Positions 15,301 through 25,015 of a stretch of DNA of 64,000 nucleotides are shown one piece after another. The stretch lies in NCBI RefSeq assembly GCF_000760095.1, contig NZ_JNAR01000016.1:310001-374000 (forward strand), written 5' to 3'. A model generated the notes under the pieces. The model had not been told where the DNA came from and did not search any database. It saw nothing but the letters and a program-made list of their open reading frames with translations. The stretch is from Prochlorococcus marinus str. MIT 9401 (GTDB lineage: Bacteria; Cyanobacteriota; Cyanobacteriia; PCC-6307; Cyanobiaceae). Position 1 is the first letter of the stretch. Every line of letters starts with the position of its first letter. The position numbers were made by a program, and so were the translations under genes.

Positions 15301-16866
15301 ATGTCAAATTTCTCAAGATATTTATCTAAAAATTGGTTAGATGATCCAAAGTCAAATATTCTCTCTGGCTTAGTTGTAGCTTTTGCAATGATCCCAGAAG
15401 CAATTGCTTTTTCAGGAATAGCTGGTGTAGATCCTAAAGTTGGCCTTTTTGGTGCATTTTGCCTATCTATAACGATTGCCATTGTTGGAGGTAGAAGGGG
15501 GATGATCACTTCAGCCACAGGTTCAACAGCTCTTTTAATGACTGGACTTGTTGCTTATGGAGAATCACAAGCTCCTGGATTAGGAGTCCCATATCTCATT
15601 GCAGCTGGAATATTAACTGGAATTTTCCAAATTCTTTGGGGATACTTAAGGCTTGCCTACCAAATGCGATTCGTTCCAACAGGAGTATTAAGTGGATTTG
15701 TAAATGCATTGGCACTTTTAATATTTCAAGCACAACTACCTCAGTTAGGAATAGGGATTAAAGAATCAAAAGAATTAGTTGAACAAACTATCAGTCAATA
15801 TCCAATTAACTCTCAGATTCCAGTAGTTTGGATTCTTGTAATCCTAGGATTAGTAATTATCTATGGACTTCCAAAAATCACAAAAGTAGTCCCATCTCAA
15901 CTTATCGCAATAGTAGTGATTACTCTTATAAGCATATTTTTTAATCTAGATGTCCCAACAGTTAGCGATTTGGGAAAATTACCTGATGGATTGCCAAGTA
16001 TTTCTCTTCCTTTTGGATCAATAGAAAATGGGAAAGTACCTTTTAGTCTTGAAACATTAGGGATAATTTTACCGACTTCACTTGCAATATCTCTCGTAGG
16101 TTTAATGGAAACCTTTTTAACTCAAGACATTTTAGACGATGTAACTGATACAAGTTCTAATAAAAATAAAGAAGCAAGAGGACAGGGAATCGCAAATATT
16201 GTGGCATCCTTATTTGGTGGAATGGCAGGATGTGCCTTAGTTGGGCAATCTGTTATGAATACTGAGAATGGTGGTAAATCTAGATTATCAACCCTCTCCT
16301 CAGGTATATCTCTACTAATTATGATTATCCTATTGAAGTCTTGGATTGGAGCAATCCCAATGGCTGCTTTAGTAGCAATCATGATAACGATCGCAATAAG
16401 TACAGCGGATATAAATGGATTAAAAAATATTAGAAAGATACCTAAAAGCGATACTGCAGTCATGCTTATGACTTTCTCAGTTACTATGCTTACAAAGCCT
16501 CATAATCTTGCGCTTGGAGTTATTGCAGGAGTTGCATTAGCTGCAATTCTTTTCAGCAGAAAAGTTGCAAAAGTTATAACTGTCTCAAGAGCAAAAGAAA
16601 ATAATTTAACTACCTATAAAGTAAAAGGACAATTATTTTTTGTAAGTAAAATTTATTTTTTACAAGGATTTGATATTCATGAACATCCAGAAAATATTGT
16701 AATTGACATGTCTTTAGCCCATATTTGGGATCAAAGTGGCGTTGTTGCTCTTGAGCAAATTATTAGAAAATTCCAGAATGGTGGATCTAAAGTTGAAATT
16801 GTAGGATTAAATAAAGAAAGTCTTAACCTATTTGAAAGACTAGGTGGTATTGAAAGCGCTCATTGA
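15301..16866 (+). CDS. SulP-family anion transporter with STAS domain
   Basis: 521 aa. About 10-12 membrane helices are followed by a STAS domain from about residue 430 (ENIVIDMSLAHIWDQSGVVA). The SulP signature is in the first helices (NILSGLVVAFAMIPEAIAFS; GAFCLSITIAIVGGRRGMIT). SulP proteins carry sulfate, bicarbonate or other anions; cyanobacterial BicA is one of them. The convergent metA gene ends 6 bp away and metY follows it, so sulfate is an attractive substrate, but the sequence alone does not decide between sulfate and bicarbonate. Confidence 0.85.
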   Translation: MSNFSRYLSKNWLDDPKSNILSGLVVAFAMIPEAIAFSGIAGVDPKVGLFGAFCLSITIAIVGGRRGMITSATGSTALLMTGLVAYGESQAPGLGVPYLIAAGILTGIFQILWGYLRLAYQMRFVPTGVLSGFVNALALLIFQAQLPQLGIGIKESKELVEQTISQYPINSQIPVVWILVILGLVIIYGLPKITKVVPSQLIAIVVITLISIFFNLDVPTVSDLGKLPDGLPSISLPFGSIENGKVPFSLETLGIILPTSLAISLVGLMETFLTQDILDDVTDTSSNKNKEARGQGIANIVASLFGGMAGCALVGQSVMNTENGGKSRLSTLSSGISLLIMIILLKSWIGAIPMAALVAIMITIAISTADINGLKNIRKIPKSDTAVMLMTFSVTMLTKPHNLALGVIAGVALAAILFSRKVAKVITVSRAKENNLTTYKVKGQLFFVSKIYFLQGFDIHEHPENIVIDMSLAHIWDQSGVVALEQIIRKFQNGGSKVEIVGLNKESLNLFERLGGIESAH

Positions 16867-16872
16867 AAAAAG

Positions 16873-17763
16873 TTAATTAAGACTAACTTGTTGATAACAA
16901 AACCAAAGCCATTGCTGAAAAAGTAAATTCCTATGAGATCTCCAAGCGGTTTTTGAACTATTTAGATCAAAATTTTCAGGAGGAGGAACATCTCCCTTTT
17001 CTTTGTCTCTTTCAATTTCACTAATAATTCTATGCACCGTATACTCAGGATGACCTAAATGCATAAGTTGTTTTTGATCATTAGATTCAAATATCGTATA
17101 TCCAACGTTTTCTCCATATGCCAACAAATTCAATTTCCCTTCTTTTTGGGCCTTCTCCATTTCCAAATCTGGTAATCCAGCAAATCTACTTTGAGGACAA
17201 ATAAATTCATCATCTTGTGTACCCATCAAAGGGTGTCCAGGAACAAGACTTTTTAAAGGGAATACCCCAAATAATTTCCTATCAAAAACTTGCTTATCAA
17301 CCCCTGCCAAATAAGCCAGAGCAAAGCCAGCCCAACATAATCCAAGAGTACTCGCACAAGAATTTCTGGCTTCATTTACAATTTTCACAAATTCATCCCA
17401 ATACTTAACCTCCTCAAAGGCTAGGTGCTCAATAGGTGCTCCAGTAATAATGATTCCATCTAACGGTTCTGGATTATTTGCTTCTTCCCAAGTTATGTAT
17501 AGATTATTTAGATGATTAAGATCCCATGTTTTATAAGAGTGAGTTTTAAGCTTTATCCAAACTGGCTCAATTTGAAGAGGAGATAAACCAAGTGGATGTA
17601 GTAGGTTAAATTCATACTGCTTACCAAGAGGCATGATATTCAAAATACCAATCCTTAGAGGACGTATATCCTGTCTTTTTGCCAATTCTGGTTCGATCCA
17701 AGATATGTGATTTTTCTCAACATCACTAATCTTGTGATAGTTACTAGGAATTATTAAAGCCAA
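16873..17763 (-). CDS. metA: Homoserine O-acetyltransferase, MetA type
   Basis: This 296-aa enzyme acylates L-homoserine in the first committed step of methionine synthesis. The catalytic Cys143 lies in LGLCWAGFA, and the His/Glu pair in HLGHPEY. The acyl-CoA selectivity site is Glu112 (TGAPIEHLAF); E. coli succinyltransferase has Gly at the equivalent position 111. Glu there is known to favour acetyl-CoA, so I predict O-acetylhomoserine as product despite the usual succinyltransferase label. metY, which uses O-acetylhomoserine, lies 13 bp upstream on the same strand, so the two form an operon. Confidence 0.93.
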   Translation of the reverse strand: MALIIPSNYHKISDVEKNHISWIEPELAKRQDIRPLRIGILNIMPLGKQYEFNLLHPLGLSPLQIEPVWIKLKTHSYKTWDLNHLNNLYITWEEANNPEPLDGIIITGAPIEHLAFEEVKYWDEFVKIVNEARNSCASTLGLCWAGFALAYLAGVDKQVFDRKLFGVFPLKSLVPGHPLMGTQDDEFICPQSRFAGLPDLEMEKAQKEGKLNLLAYGENVGYTIFESNDQKQLMHLGHPEYTVHRIISEIERDKEKGDVPPPENFDLNSSKTAWRSHRNLLFQQWLWFCYQQVSLN

Positions 17764-17776
17764 TAAATCTCCTTTC

Positions 17777-19120
<1,344 letters not shown>

Positions 19121-19149
19121 CTATTATCTATTTAACTTAAAAAAGTCCA

Positions 19150-19180
19150 AAAAAAAAACAAAAAAAAGATAAATATTTAT
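19150..19180 (-). terminator. Possible weak terminator before metY
   Basis: Read on the minus strand, the palindrome ATAAATATTTAT (19169-19180) is followed by two long T runs. It overlaps the stop codon of the 219-aa gene and lies upstream of metY. The stem has no G-C pair, so the call is weak; it could instead be an A+T-rich promoter element for metY. Confidence 0.25.
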
Positions 19181-19836
19181 AAATCCTTTTTTAATGAAGG
19201 GTAATTATTTTTCATATAAAAACTCAAATCCTCTTTTATAGCAGATCTGAGTTTCTCAATATTTGCAGAATCAATTATTGGAAAAGTTTTATTGGCCTCA
19301 GGATCTTTTTCAGTAATTGATTTCCAATTCTTACCAACATCTTTTTCAGAGTTGTTTAGAACCTCATCAAAATTGAAACTCTTATTATTATTTTCAGCGT
19401 CAAATTCTCTGAAAGCTTTATTTATAAGTTCTTTTCTAATTTCGAATATATTCTTGGCTTTTAAAGTATCTGGGAGACCCATTACTGGTTGTAATTCCTT
19501 AAGAAGTCTAATTTCCTCTTCAATTAATAGTGTCCAAACACCATATTTATTTTTTGGAATATTAGAGTTACTAAAAATTTTAATTTCATCGATGTAAAAA
19601 TTTAACCATAAATAATATGATTTTTCTTCAATAGTTTTTTTAATGGATATCTTTTTATTTTGAATTTTTGGTAGTAACTTTTCTGCTTTCTTCAAAAACT
19701 GTCTGTCTTCTCTTTCTAAATTTATTAATCCCCATCTTTGGCTGTAGTCCCATAAATCTTCGTATCTTATTAAGTCTTCTTGATTCCATCCAAGAGCTTT
19801 CAGTTCATGAGAACGATGTGATAATTCCTTTTTCAA
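19177..19836 (-). CDS. Conserved-looking helical protein, unknown
   Basis: 219 aa, soluble, highly charged and mostly helical, with no signal peptide. The N-terminus is the most distinctive part: HRSHELKALGWNQEDLIRYE (about residues 6-25) followed by DLWDYSQRWGLINLEREDRQ. The mix of Trp and charged residues suggests a specific folded domain. Later sequence is a long helical region. I know of no function. It lies on the same strand as metY/metA, 71 bp upstream of the metY start. Confidence 0.6.
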   Translation of the reverse strand: MKKELSHRSHELKALGWNQEDLIRYEDLWDYSQRWGLINLEREDRQFLKKAEKLLPKIQNKKISIKKTIEEKSYYLWLNFYIDEIKIFSNSNIPKNKYGVWTLLIEEEIRLLKELQPVMGLPDTLKAKNIFEIRKELINKAFREFDAENNNKSFNFDEVLNNSEKDVGKNWKSITEKDPEANKTFPIIDSANIEKLRSAIKEDLSFYMKNNYPSLKKDL

Positions 19837-19929
19837 AAAAAACCTTTTAAAACCATAATAATTCTAACCCTGCAATCAAAATTAGTAAATAAATGTACAA
19901 CTTAGCTTTTTAGTTAAATAAATAAATAA

Positions 19930-21438
19930 TCAATTATAAAAATAATGATTAATAATTTTCAATACATTGATATAACTAGGATTTTTTTTTGAAATTAGAT
20001 TACTAGATTCTTTTTCTTTAAGATCATTTTCCTCTTTGTCAGAAAACAATTTCTTGTGAAGGATTTCAATATCATTAAAAAGATATTCTCCTTTTAATTT
20101 TTCAATTAGTTCTAAAGATAATTCAGATTTCACAGATTCTTGACAAAAATTAGTTATTTCTTCTGAACTAATTAAAACCTTATAAATTTCTTTTTTTTCT
20201 TCTGGATTAGCATTAAAGCATAAATAAATCAGATTAATCATTGAACATGTATTATTTTTGATTTTGAATTCTTTATAAATATCCGGCCAAAATTTTAAGG
20301 ATTTTAGACCTTCTAAACCTCCTTGACTGAGAGAATATTTATTACACCAATTTACAAATTCTGAGATATCTTTTGGACATCTGTTGAGTTGCAACAGCAT
20401 ATCTGATAAAACCTGTCCTGCCTGAAAATTCCTTGTTGGTTTTCCTTCAGTTGGTAAAGTCATGCTCCCCAAGACATCAGCCTTAACAGCATTTAATTGA
20501 GAAAAAGTATAATCTCCTTTTTCACAAAATTTATCATTAATTATTTCCCTTGCACTAATTTTTTCTTCACCATAACCAAGTTCTTTTAATGAAAGATATT
20601 TATTCTCTAATTTATTTTCTTTTCTAACTTGTAATGATACTGATGCAGCCTGATCTAAACATTGAGTTAACAAAATCGTATTAATGCTTGGTAGCATTCC
20701 TGGCTTATCGGAATGAAAGTTATTTACAAAACCTGCGAATATGGATGAGATATTTTTTATTGATTTTATATATTGACATTCAATATTATGTACTCCAGGA
20801 GAAACTTGTATTTTCGGTGACAATTGATTCAAAATACGAGCTCCTATTAAAGCAGTTAGAGCATCAGGATGGCAGAAATTTGCAGTAAAGCTATCATTAG
20901 GATTTCGTAAAGCTCCGTGACGGTGAAATCCTGTAAAAAAAGCTAAATTTGGATATTTATTACAGAGAATAAAAGGTTTTTTATTTTTATTATCAATACA
21001 AAAAGAACCGACTAAACAGCCAAGAACCACATTTTCTCTTTTTAAATTTTTTCTGAGTTCTAAAGCATATTTAACATCATCTTGAATGTGATTACTGTTT
21101 GAAGCAAGAATAACTATCTCACATTCCAAAAGAAGATCTTTTAGGTCAAAAGAGTTTCTTTTCCCCTCTAAACAATATTGTCCCATTATCTTAATCTTTT
21201 CAATAGTCTCATTATCCATATCAGAAATAACATCATTTGAGAAAGCGCCCAATAAATCTCTATCTTTCCTAGGAGCTAAGAGAATATTATTTGATTTTCC
21301 ATGCATAGCACAGTTGTATGCTAATGATGCAGGATATAAGCCAACACTGTAAAATCCAACTTTGCTATTCTCTATATCTTCAATCAATGAATAAAAATAT
21401 TTTTTATCATTTATGTTTTCTATGAAATTATTCTTCAT
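19930..21438 (-). CDS. Putative NAD(P)-binding dehydrogenase-like protein, unknown substrate
   Basis: 502 aa. The N-terminal part looks like a Rossmann fold with an atypical Gly loop (VGFYSVGLYPASLAYNCAMH, about residues 27-46) and a strand/turn typical of the 6-phosphogluconate and glycerol-3-phosphate dehydrogenase group (CEIVILASNSNHIQDDVKYA). The central segment ECQYIKSIKNISSIFAGFVN resembles the helical substrate domain of those enzymes. A second central part (FTGFHRHGALRNPNDSFTAN) is conserved-looking. The C-terminal ~100 residues are Lys/Glu-rich. The gene diverges from stpA (167-bp gap). Function unknown to me. Confidence 0.55.
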   Translation of the reverse strand: MKNNFIENINDKKYFYSLIEDIENSKVGFYSVGLYPASLAYNCAMHGKSNNILLAPRKDRDLLGAFSNDVISDMDNETIEKIKIMGQYCLEGKRNSFDLKDLLLECEIVILASNSNHIQDDVKYALELRKNLKRENVVLGCLVGSFCIDNKNKKPFILCNKYPNLAFFTGFHRHGALRNPNDSFTANFCHPDALTALIGARILNQLSPKIQVSPGVHNIECQYIKSIKNISSIFAGFVNNFHSDKPGMLPSINTILLTQCLDQAASVSLQVRKENKLENKYLSLKELGYGEEKISAREIINDKFCEKGDYTFSQLNAVKADVLGSMTLPTEGKPTRNFQAGQVLSDMLLQLNRCPKDISEFVNWCNKYSLSQGGLEGLKSLKFWPDIYKEFKIKNNTCSMINLIYLCFNANPEEKKEIYKVLISSEEITNFCQESVKSELSLELIEKLKGEYLFNDIEILHKKLFSDKEENDLKEKESSNLISKKNPSYINVLKIINHYFYN

Positions 21439-21605
21439 TTTTGGAAATTCTTGATAATTTTTTTAATTACTTACCCATACCAATATTTTTCTACATTAAA
21501 GCAATTCTTGACCATAGCAAATTATTTATTGTAAATATTGAATTTTTTAATTTATAATTTTTATGAAAAATGAAAAACTAAATCAAACGATAAATAATTA
21601 TAAAT

Positions 21606-22826
21606 ATGGAATATATGGCAAGTAATTTAAAGGCACAAGAACAATTAATTTCTTCTAAAAATATCTTAATTATTCAAGACATTGATGGGGTTTGTATCCC
21701 TTTAGTTAAAGATCCAATGACTAGAAAGTTAGAATCAGAATATATCTATGCAGTAAAAGAATTTGCCGAGGAATTCTTTGTATTAACTTGCGGGGAACAT
21801 GAAGGTCCAAGAGGGGTTAACAGAATAATAGAAAGGAGTTTAAAGAGCACTACGGAGCCTAAAAACAAAGAACTATATTTAAGAGGTCTTGCAGCCTGTG
21901 GAGTAGAGTATCAAGACAACAACGGTGAAATAAGTTTTGAAGGAATCTCAGAAAAAGAACTAAATTTTTTATCTAAAGTACCTAGTTTAATAAGACCAAA
22001 ATTTAATTTAATTGTTAAGAATATTTTTCCTGAACTTAGCCAAGAAGAAATCAATTTTCACGCAGTAAAATCAATATGTGAAACACGCTTCTCGCCAACG
22101 ATTAATTTCAATAGTCTATTTGATTTAGTTCACAAAGATTCTGATAAAAGAAAGCTTATTCAAATTAGTTTTGAAAAAATGATGAATGAAATCATCTTAA
22201 AATCTGAATCAGAAGGTCTCAGAAACTCATTTTTCCTTCATATTTCGCCAAATTTAGGTAATAAAAATGGTAGAGAAATAATTAAACTTTCTTCTCAAGA
22301 TGATATAGGATCAACAGACATACAATTACTTATTAAAGGAGCAGTTAAAGATTCTGGAGTTTTATTTCTTTTAAATAAATTTATTGCGGATAAAACTGGT
22401 AAAGCTCCTTTTGGAAGAAATTTTAATTTTAGAAACTCTCCAAATTCTGTTACGGAAAAAATTGATTTATGCAAAAGAACTATTCAAAAAGTAGATATGC
22501 CTTTGATTGTAGGAGTTGGTGACACAGTTACATCAAAAAAAAATAATGATGAAAAAAGTTATTTAAGAGGAGGAAGTGACAGGTCTTTTCTAGAATTAAT
22601 ACAAATATTAGGTAATGAATTTGGGATTAAAAATAAAATAATTTTTGTTGATAGTAGTGCTGGTGAAGTTGAAAGACCCTCTATAAAAAAAACTGGTTTA
22701 TTAGGCATCAGTGATCTTAATGACAACTTAAAGTTTGACATGGTTTTTAAAAATGGTCCCCAAGAATACATAAGTTGGTTTATTGAACTTGCAAGTAAGA
22801 GATCAAACTTTAAAAAAAATAGTTGA
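21606..22826 (+). CDS. stpA: Glucosylglycerol-phosphate phosphatase homologue (HAD-like)
   Basis: 406 aa. It matches the Synechocystis enzyme StpA/GgpP, which removes phosphate from glucosylglycerol-phosphate, over its whole length as I recall that sequence: ILIIQDIDGVCIPLVKDPMT (HAD-like D-x-D motif), FFVLTCGEHEGPRGVN, NSFFLHISPNLGNKNGREII, GAVKDSGVLFLLNKF, VGVGDTVTS, RGGSDRSFLELIQ and FVDSSAGEVERP. Starts nearby (ATG 21606 or 21615) give almost the same protein. The synthase GgpS is not in this window. The arsS gene follows 40 bp downstream on the same strand. Confidence 0.85.
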   Translation: MEYMASNLKAQEQLISSKNILIIQDIDGVCIPLVKDPMTRKLESEYIYAVKEFAEEFFVLTCGEHEGPRGVNRIIERSLKSTTEPKNKELYLRGLAACGVEYQDNNGEISFEGISEKELNFLSKVPSLIRPKFNLIVKNIFPELSQEEINFHAVKSICETRFSPTINFNSLFDLVHKDSDKRKLIQISFEKMMNEIILKSESEGLRNSFFLHISPNLGNKNGREIIKLSSQDDIGSTDIQLLIKGAVKDSGVLFLLNKFIADKTGKAPFGRNFNFRNSPNSVTEKIDLCKRTIQKVDMPLIVGVGDTVTSKKNNDEKSYLRGGSDRSFLELIQILGNEFGIKNKIIFVDSSAGEVERPSIKKTGLLGISDLNDNLKFDMVFKNGPQEYISWFIELASKRSNFKKNS

Positions 22827-22866
22827 CTTTTTAATTTTCTAATGACAGTTTATAAATAGTAGATTT

Positions 22867-23799
22867 ATGAAAGAAAAATTTCCCTCAATACATAAAGAAC
22901 CTATAGAAACTTTGCAAATTAACATAGGTTATAAATGCAATCAGGCTTGTAAGCATTGTCATGTCAATTCGAGTCCCCTAAGGACTGAAAAGATGTCCAA
23001 TGAAATGATATCTCTTATTCCAAAGATAATTGAAAAATACAAAATCAAGACTTTAGATATTACAGGTGGTGCCCCAGAACTTCACCCACAATTTAAAAAC
23101 CTTATAACGAGTTTAAGTACAAAACAAGTTGATATTATTGATAGGTGCAATTTGACAATTTTCTTTGAAGATGGTTATCAAGATCTTCCTCAATTTCTTG
23201 CAAAGAATAAAGTAATAATTACTGCTTCGCTTCCGTGTTATGAAAAAAATAATGTTGATTTTCAAAGGGGTTTTGGGGTTTTTGAAAAAAGTATTAATGC
23301 CATAAAAATTCTTAATGATTTAGGTTATGGAAAGAAAGAAAATGGATTGCAATTAAATCTTGTTTACAATCCTGTAAGCCCAATTCTTCCTCCTTCTCAG
23401 GAAATATTGGAGAAGGATTATAAAAAAATACTATTTGAAAAATACAATATCGTTTTTAATAACTTATACACAATAACTAATATGCCAATAAATAGATATG
23501 AAGAATCTCTAAGAAGAGAAGGGAAACTAAATACTTATTACAAATTACTAAAGGAAAATTTTAATGAAAAAAATTTAGAAAATCTTATGTGCAAAAAAAC
23601 AATTAGCGTAAATTGGCTAGGAGAAATTTATGATTGCGACTTTAACCAACAGATAAATTTCCGAGAGAATAAAGGACCAAAGACACTTTTTGATCTATTG
23701 GATGAATCATTTGCTTTTAACTATGGGGTGGCTGTAAAAGAACATTGTTTTGCTTGCACTGCAGGTGCAGGGTCAAGTTGTACAGGAACTTTAAGTTAA
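22867..23799 (+). CDS. arsS: Arsenosugar biosynthesis radical SAM protein ArsS
   Basis: 310 aa. Radical-SAM cluster C-x3-C-x2-C at Cys24, Cys28, Cys31 (KCNQACKHCHVNSSP). Family-specific motifs follow: DITGGAPELHPQFK, RGFGVFEKSINAIKILNDLG, LNLVYNPVSPILPPSQEILE, TITNMPINRYEESLRREGKL, DCDFNQQ, and the C-terminal Cys cluster HCFACTAGAGSSC. ArsS moves the deoxyadenosyl group of SAM onto methylated arsenic in arsenosugar formation. ArsM, the methyltransferase that would supply its substrate, is not adjacent here. Downstream of stpA on the same strand; convergent with fur (5-bp gap). Confidence 0.9.
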   Translation: MKEKFPSIHKEPIETLQINIGYKCNQACKHCHVNSSPLRTEKMSNEMISLIPKIIEKYKIKTLDITGGAPELHPQFKNLITSLSTKQVDIIDRCNLTIFFEDGYQDLPQFLAKNKVIITASLPCYEKNNVDFQRGFGVFEKSINAIKILNDLGYGKKENGLQLNLVYNPVSPILPPSQEILEKDYKKILFEKYNIVFNNLYTITNMPINRYEESLRREGKLNTYYKLLKENFNEKNLENLMCKKTISVNWLGEIYDCDFNQQINFRENKGPKTLFDLLDESFAFNYGVAVKEHCFACTAGAGSSCTGTLS

Positions 23800-23804
23800 A
23801 ACTG

Positions 23805-24257
23805 CTAAATGCAATTAGGACAAATAGCTCTTACATTTAAAGAGGATTCAATTAGTTTAAAACCATTAATTTTTGCTGCAACTTTGCCTGCCTCTAAAAC
23901 TTCGTCATTTTCGAATTCTTCTGTTCTTCCACACCTAATACAAATTAAATGATGATGGTCCGGTGTGTCGTTACTAAGCAATTCATATCTGTGTCCACCC
24001 TCACTGAGTTCTAATTCATGAAGCAAACCCATTTGTACTAAAAGTCTTAAAGTTCTATAAATGGTTGCTAGTGAAACTTTAGAGCTTGATTTAACTAACT
24101 TTTCATGAACTTCTTCAGCACTAAGATGCTTTCCAGAGCCAATATTTTCAAATAAATTAAGAACCTTTAGCCTCTGAGGAGTTAACCTCTTGCCATCTTT
24201 ATGTAAACCATCACCAAGAGGAGATGTAATGACATTGTATTGCGAGGATAATGACAA
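23805..24257 (-). CDS. fur: Ferric uptake regulator, Fur
   Basis: 150-aa Fur-family repressor. The winged helix spans about residues 20-80 (KRLTPQRLKVLNLFENIGSG; VSLATIYRTLRLLVQMGLLH). The dimer/metal domain has the His-rich loop PDHHHLICIRCGRTEEFEN and a C-terminal CPNC, so both Zn-binding Cys pairs are present. The sequence resembles cyanobacterial Fur more than Zur or PerR. Fur-Fe(II) represses iron-uptake and iron-stress genes. A short inverted repeat upstream (24286-24300) could serve self-regulation. Confidence 0.9.
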   Translation of the reverse strand: MSLSSQYNVITSPLGDGLHKDGKRLTPQRLKVLNLFENIGSGKHLSAEEVHEKLVKSSSKVSLATIYRTLRLLVQMGLLHELELSEGGHRYELLSNDTPDHHHLICIRCGRTEEFENDEVLEAGKVAAKINGFKLIESSLNVRAICPNCI

Positions 24258-24285
24258 AATTAACCCATGGCTATTCTCAATAATA

Positions 24286-24300
24286 ACTCTTGATGAGAGT
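24286..24300. promoter_or_regulatory. Short inverted repeat upstream of fur
   Basis: ACTCT-tgatg-AGAGT is a perfect 5+5 inverted repeat, 29 bp before the fur start and 76 bp before the divergent isochorismatase-like gene. It is not a classic Fur box (GATAATGATAATCATTATC). It may be an operator, but a repeat of this length can arise by chance. Confidence 0.25.
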
Positions 24301-24376
24301 AAAACAACTTATTGATTTAAAATGTTTACTAAAGTTCTTCAAAATATTATGTTAAGTGTATCTTTATTTATAAATA

Positions 24377-24943
24377 ATGAATGATCAAGAAATCTCTTCT
24401 GATAAATTATCATCGAGAGTAAACTCCCTTATAATTATTGATATTCAGGAAAAAATAATAAGACCAATTTTTAATAAGGATTTAATAATCAAAAACATCA
24501 AAAAGCTTATAAATGCTTACCAAATTTTAGAAGAAAACATATTTATATCTGAACAGAACCCACTCAAATTAGGGGTAACGATACGTGAATTAACACCCAA
24601 AGCAGGATTTAGAAAATTTGAAAAAATGGAATTTAGCCTAGCTAAATTAGAAGAATTTTCAAAAGAACTTAAAGATAAGAAAATAAGTAATTTGATAGTT
24701 TGTGGAATCGAAACGCATATTTGTATTCAACAAACAGTCTTGGATTGTTTACAAAAAGGATTTGAAGTTATTCTCATATCAGATGCCATGGGGAGTCGAA
24801 ATAAGGTAGATCATGAAATAGCATTACAAAGAATGACTCAGAGTGGGGCAATTTTAACAACAACTGAATCAATAATTTTTGAATTATGCAAAACTGCTGA
24901 TAGAGAAGAATTTAAAGAAATTAGAAATATAATAATGAGTTAA
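24377..24943 (+). CDS. Isochorismatase-like cysteine hydrolase
   Basis: 188 aa. The isochorismatase fold is seen as NSLIIIDIQEKIIRPI with the catalytic Asp (about residue 24), a central Lys region (FRKFEKMEFSL), and the catalytic Cys in VCGIETHICIQQTVLDCLQK. This three-residue set (Asp, Lys, Cys) is typical of YcaC- and nicotinamidase-like hydrolases. No siderophore gene is nearby, so a true isochorismatase is unlikely. Substrate unknown. Divergent from fur. Confidence 0.85.
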   Translation: MNDQEISSDKLSSRVNSLIIIDIQEKIIRPIFNKDLIIKNIKKLINAYQILEENIFISEQNPLKLGVTIRELTPKAGFRKFEKMEFSLAKLEEFSKELKDKKISNLIVCGIETHICIQQTVLDCLQKGFEVILISDAMGSRNKVDHEIALQRMTQSGAILTTTESIIFELCKTADREEFKEIRNIIMS

Positions 24944-25015
24944 AGAAAAATAAAGACTGGATTGTTGTTTAGAGATAATTTAAGATTTTATTAGAGATAA
25001 ATTTTTAGGGTTTAT

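Noticed and set aside
15171-15518. Minus-strand frame across the FAD-oxidoreductase end and SulP start
   Set aside because: It lies opposite conserved coding sequence of both genes; no signal of its own.
24258-24376. Classic Fur box in the fur upstream region
   Set aside because: The A+T-rich sequence (attattgagaat on the minus strand) matches the consensus only loosely. I kept just the perfect short inverted repeat as a low-confidence site.
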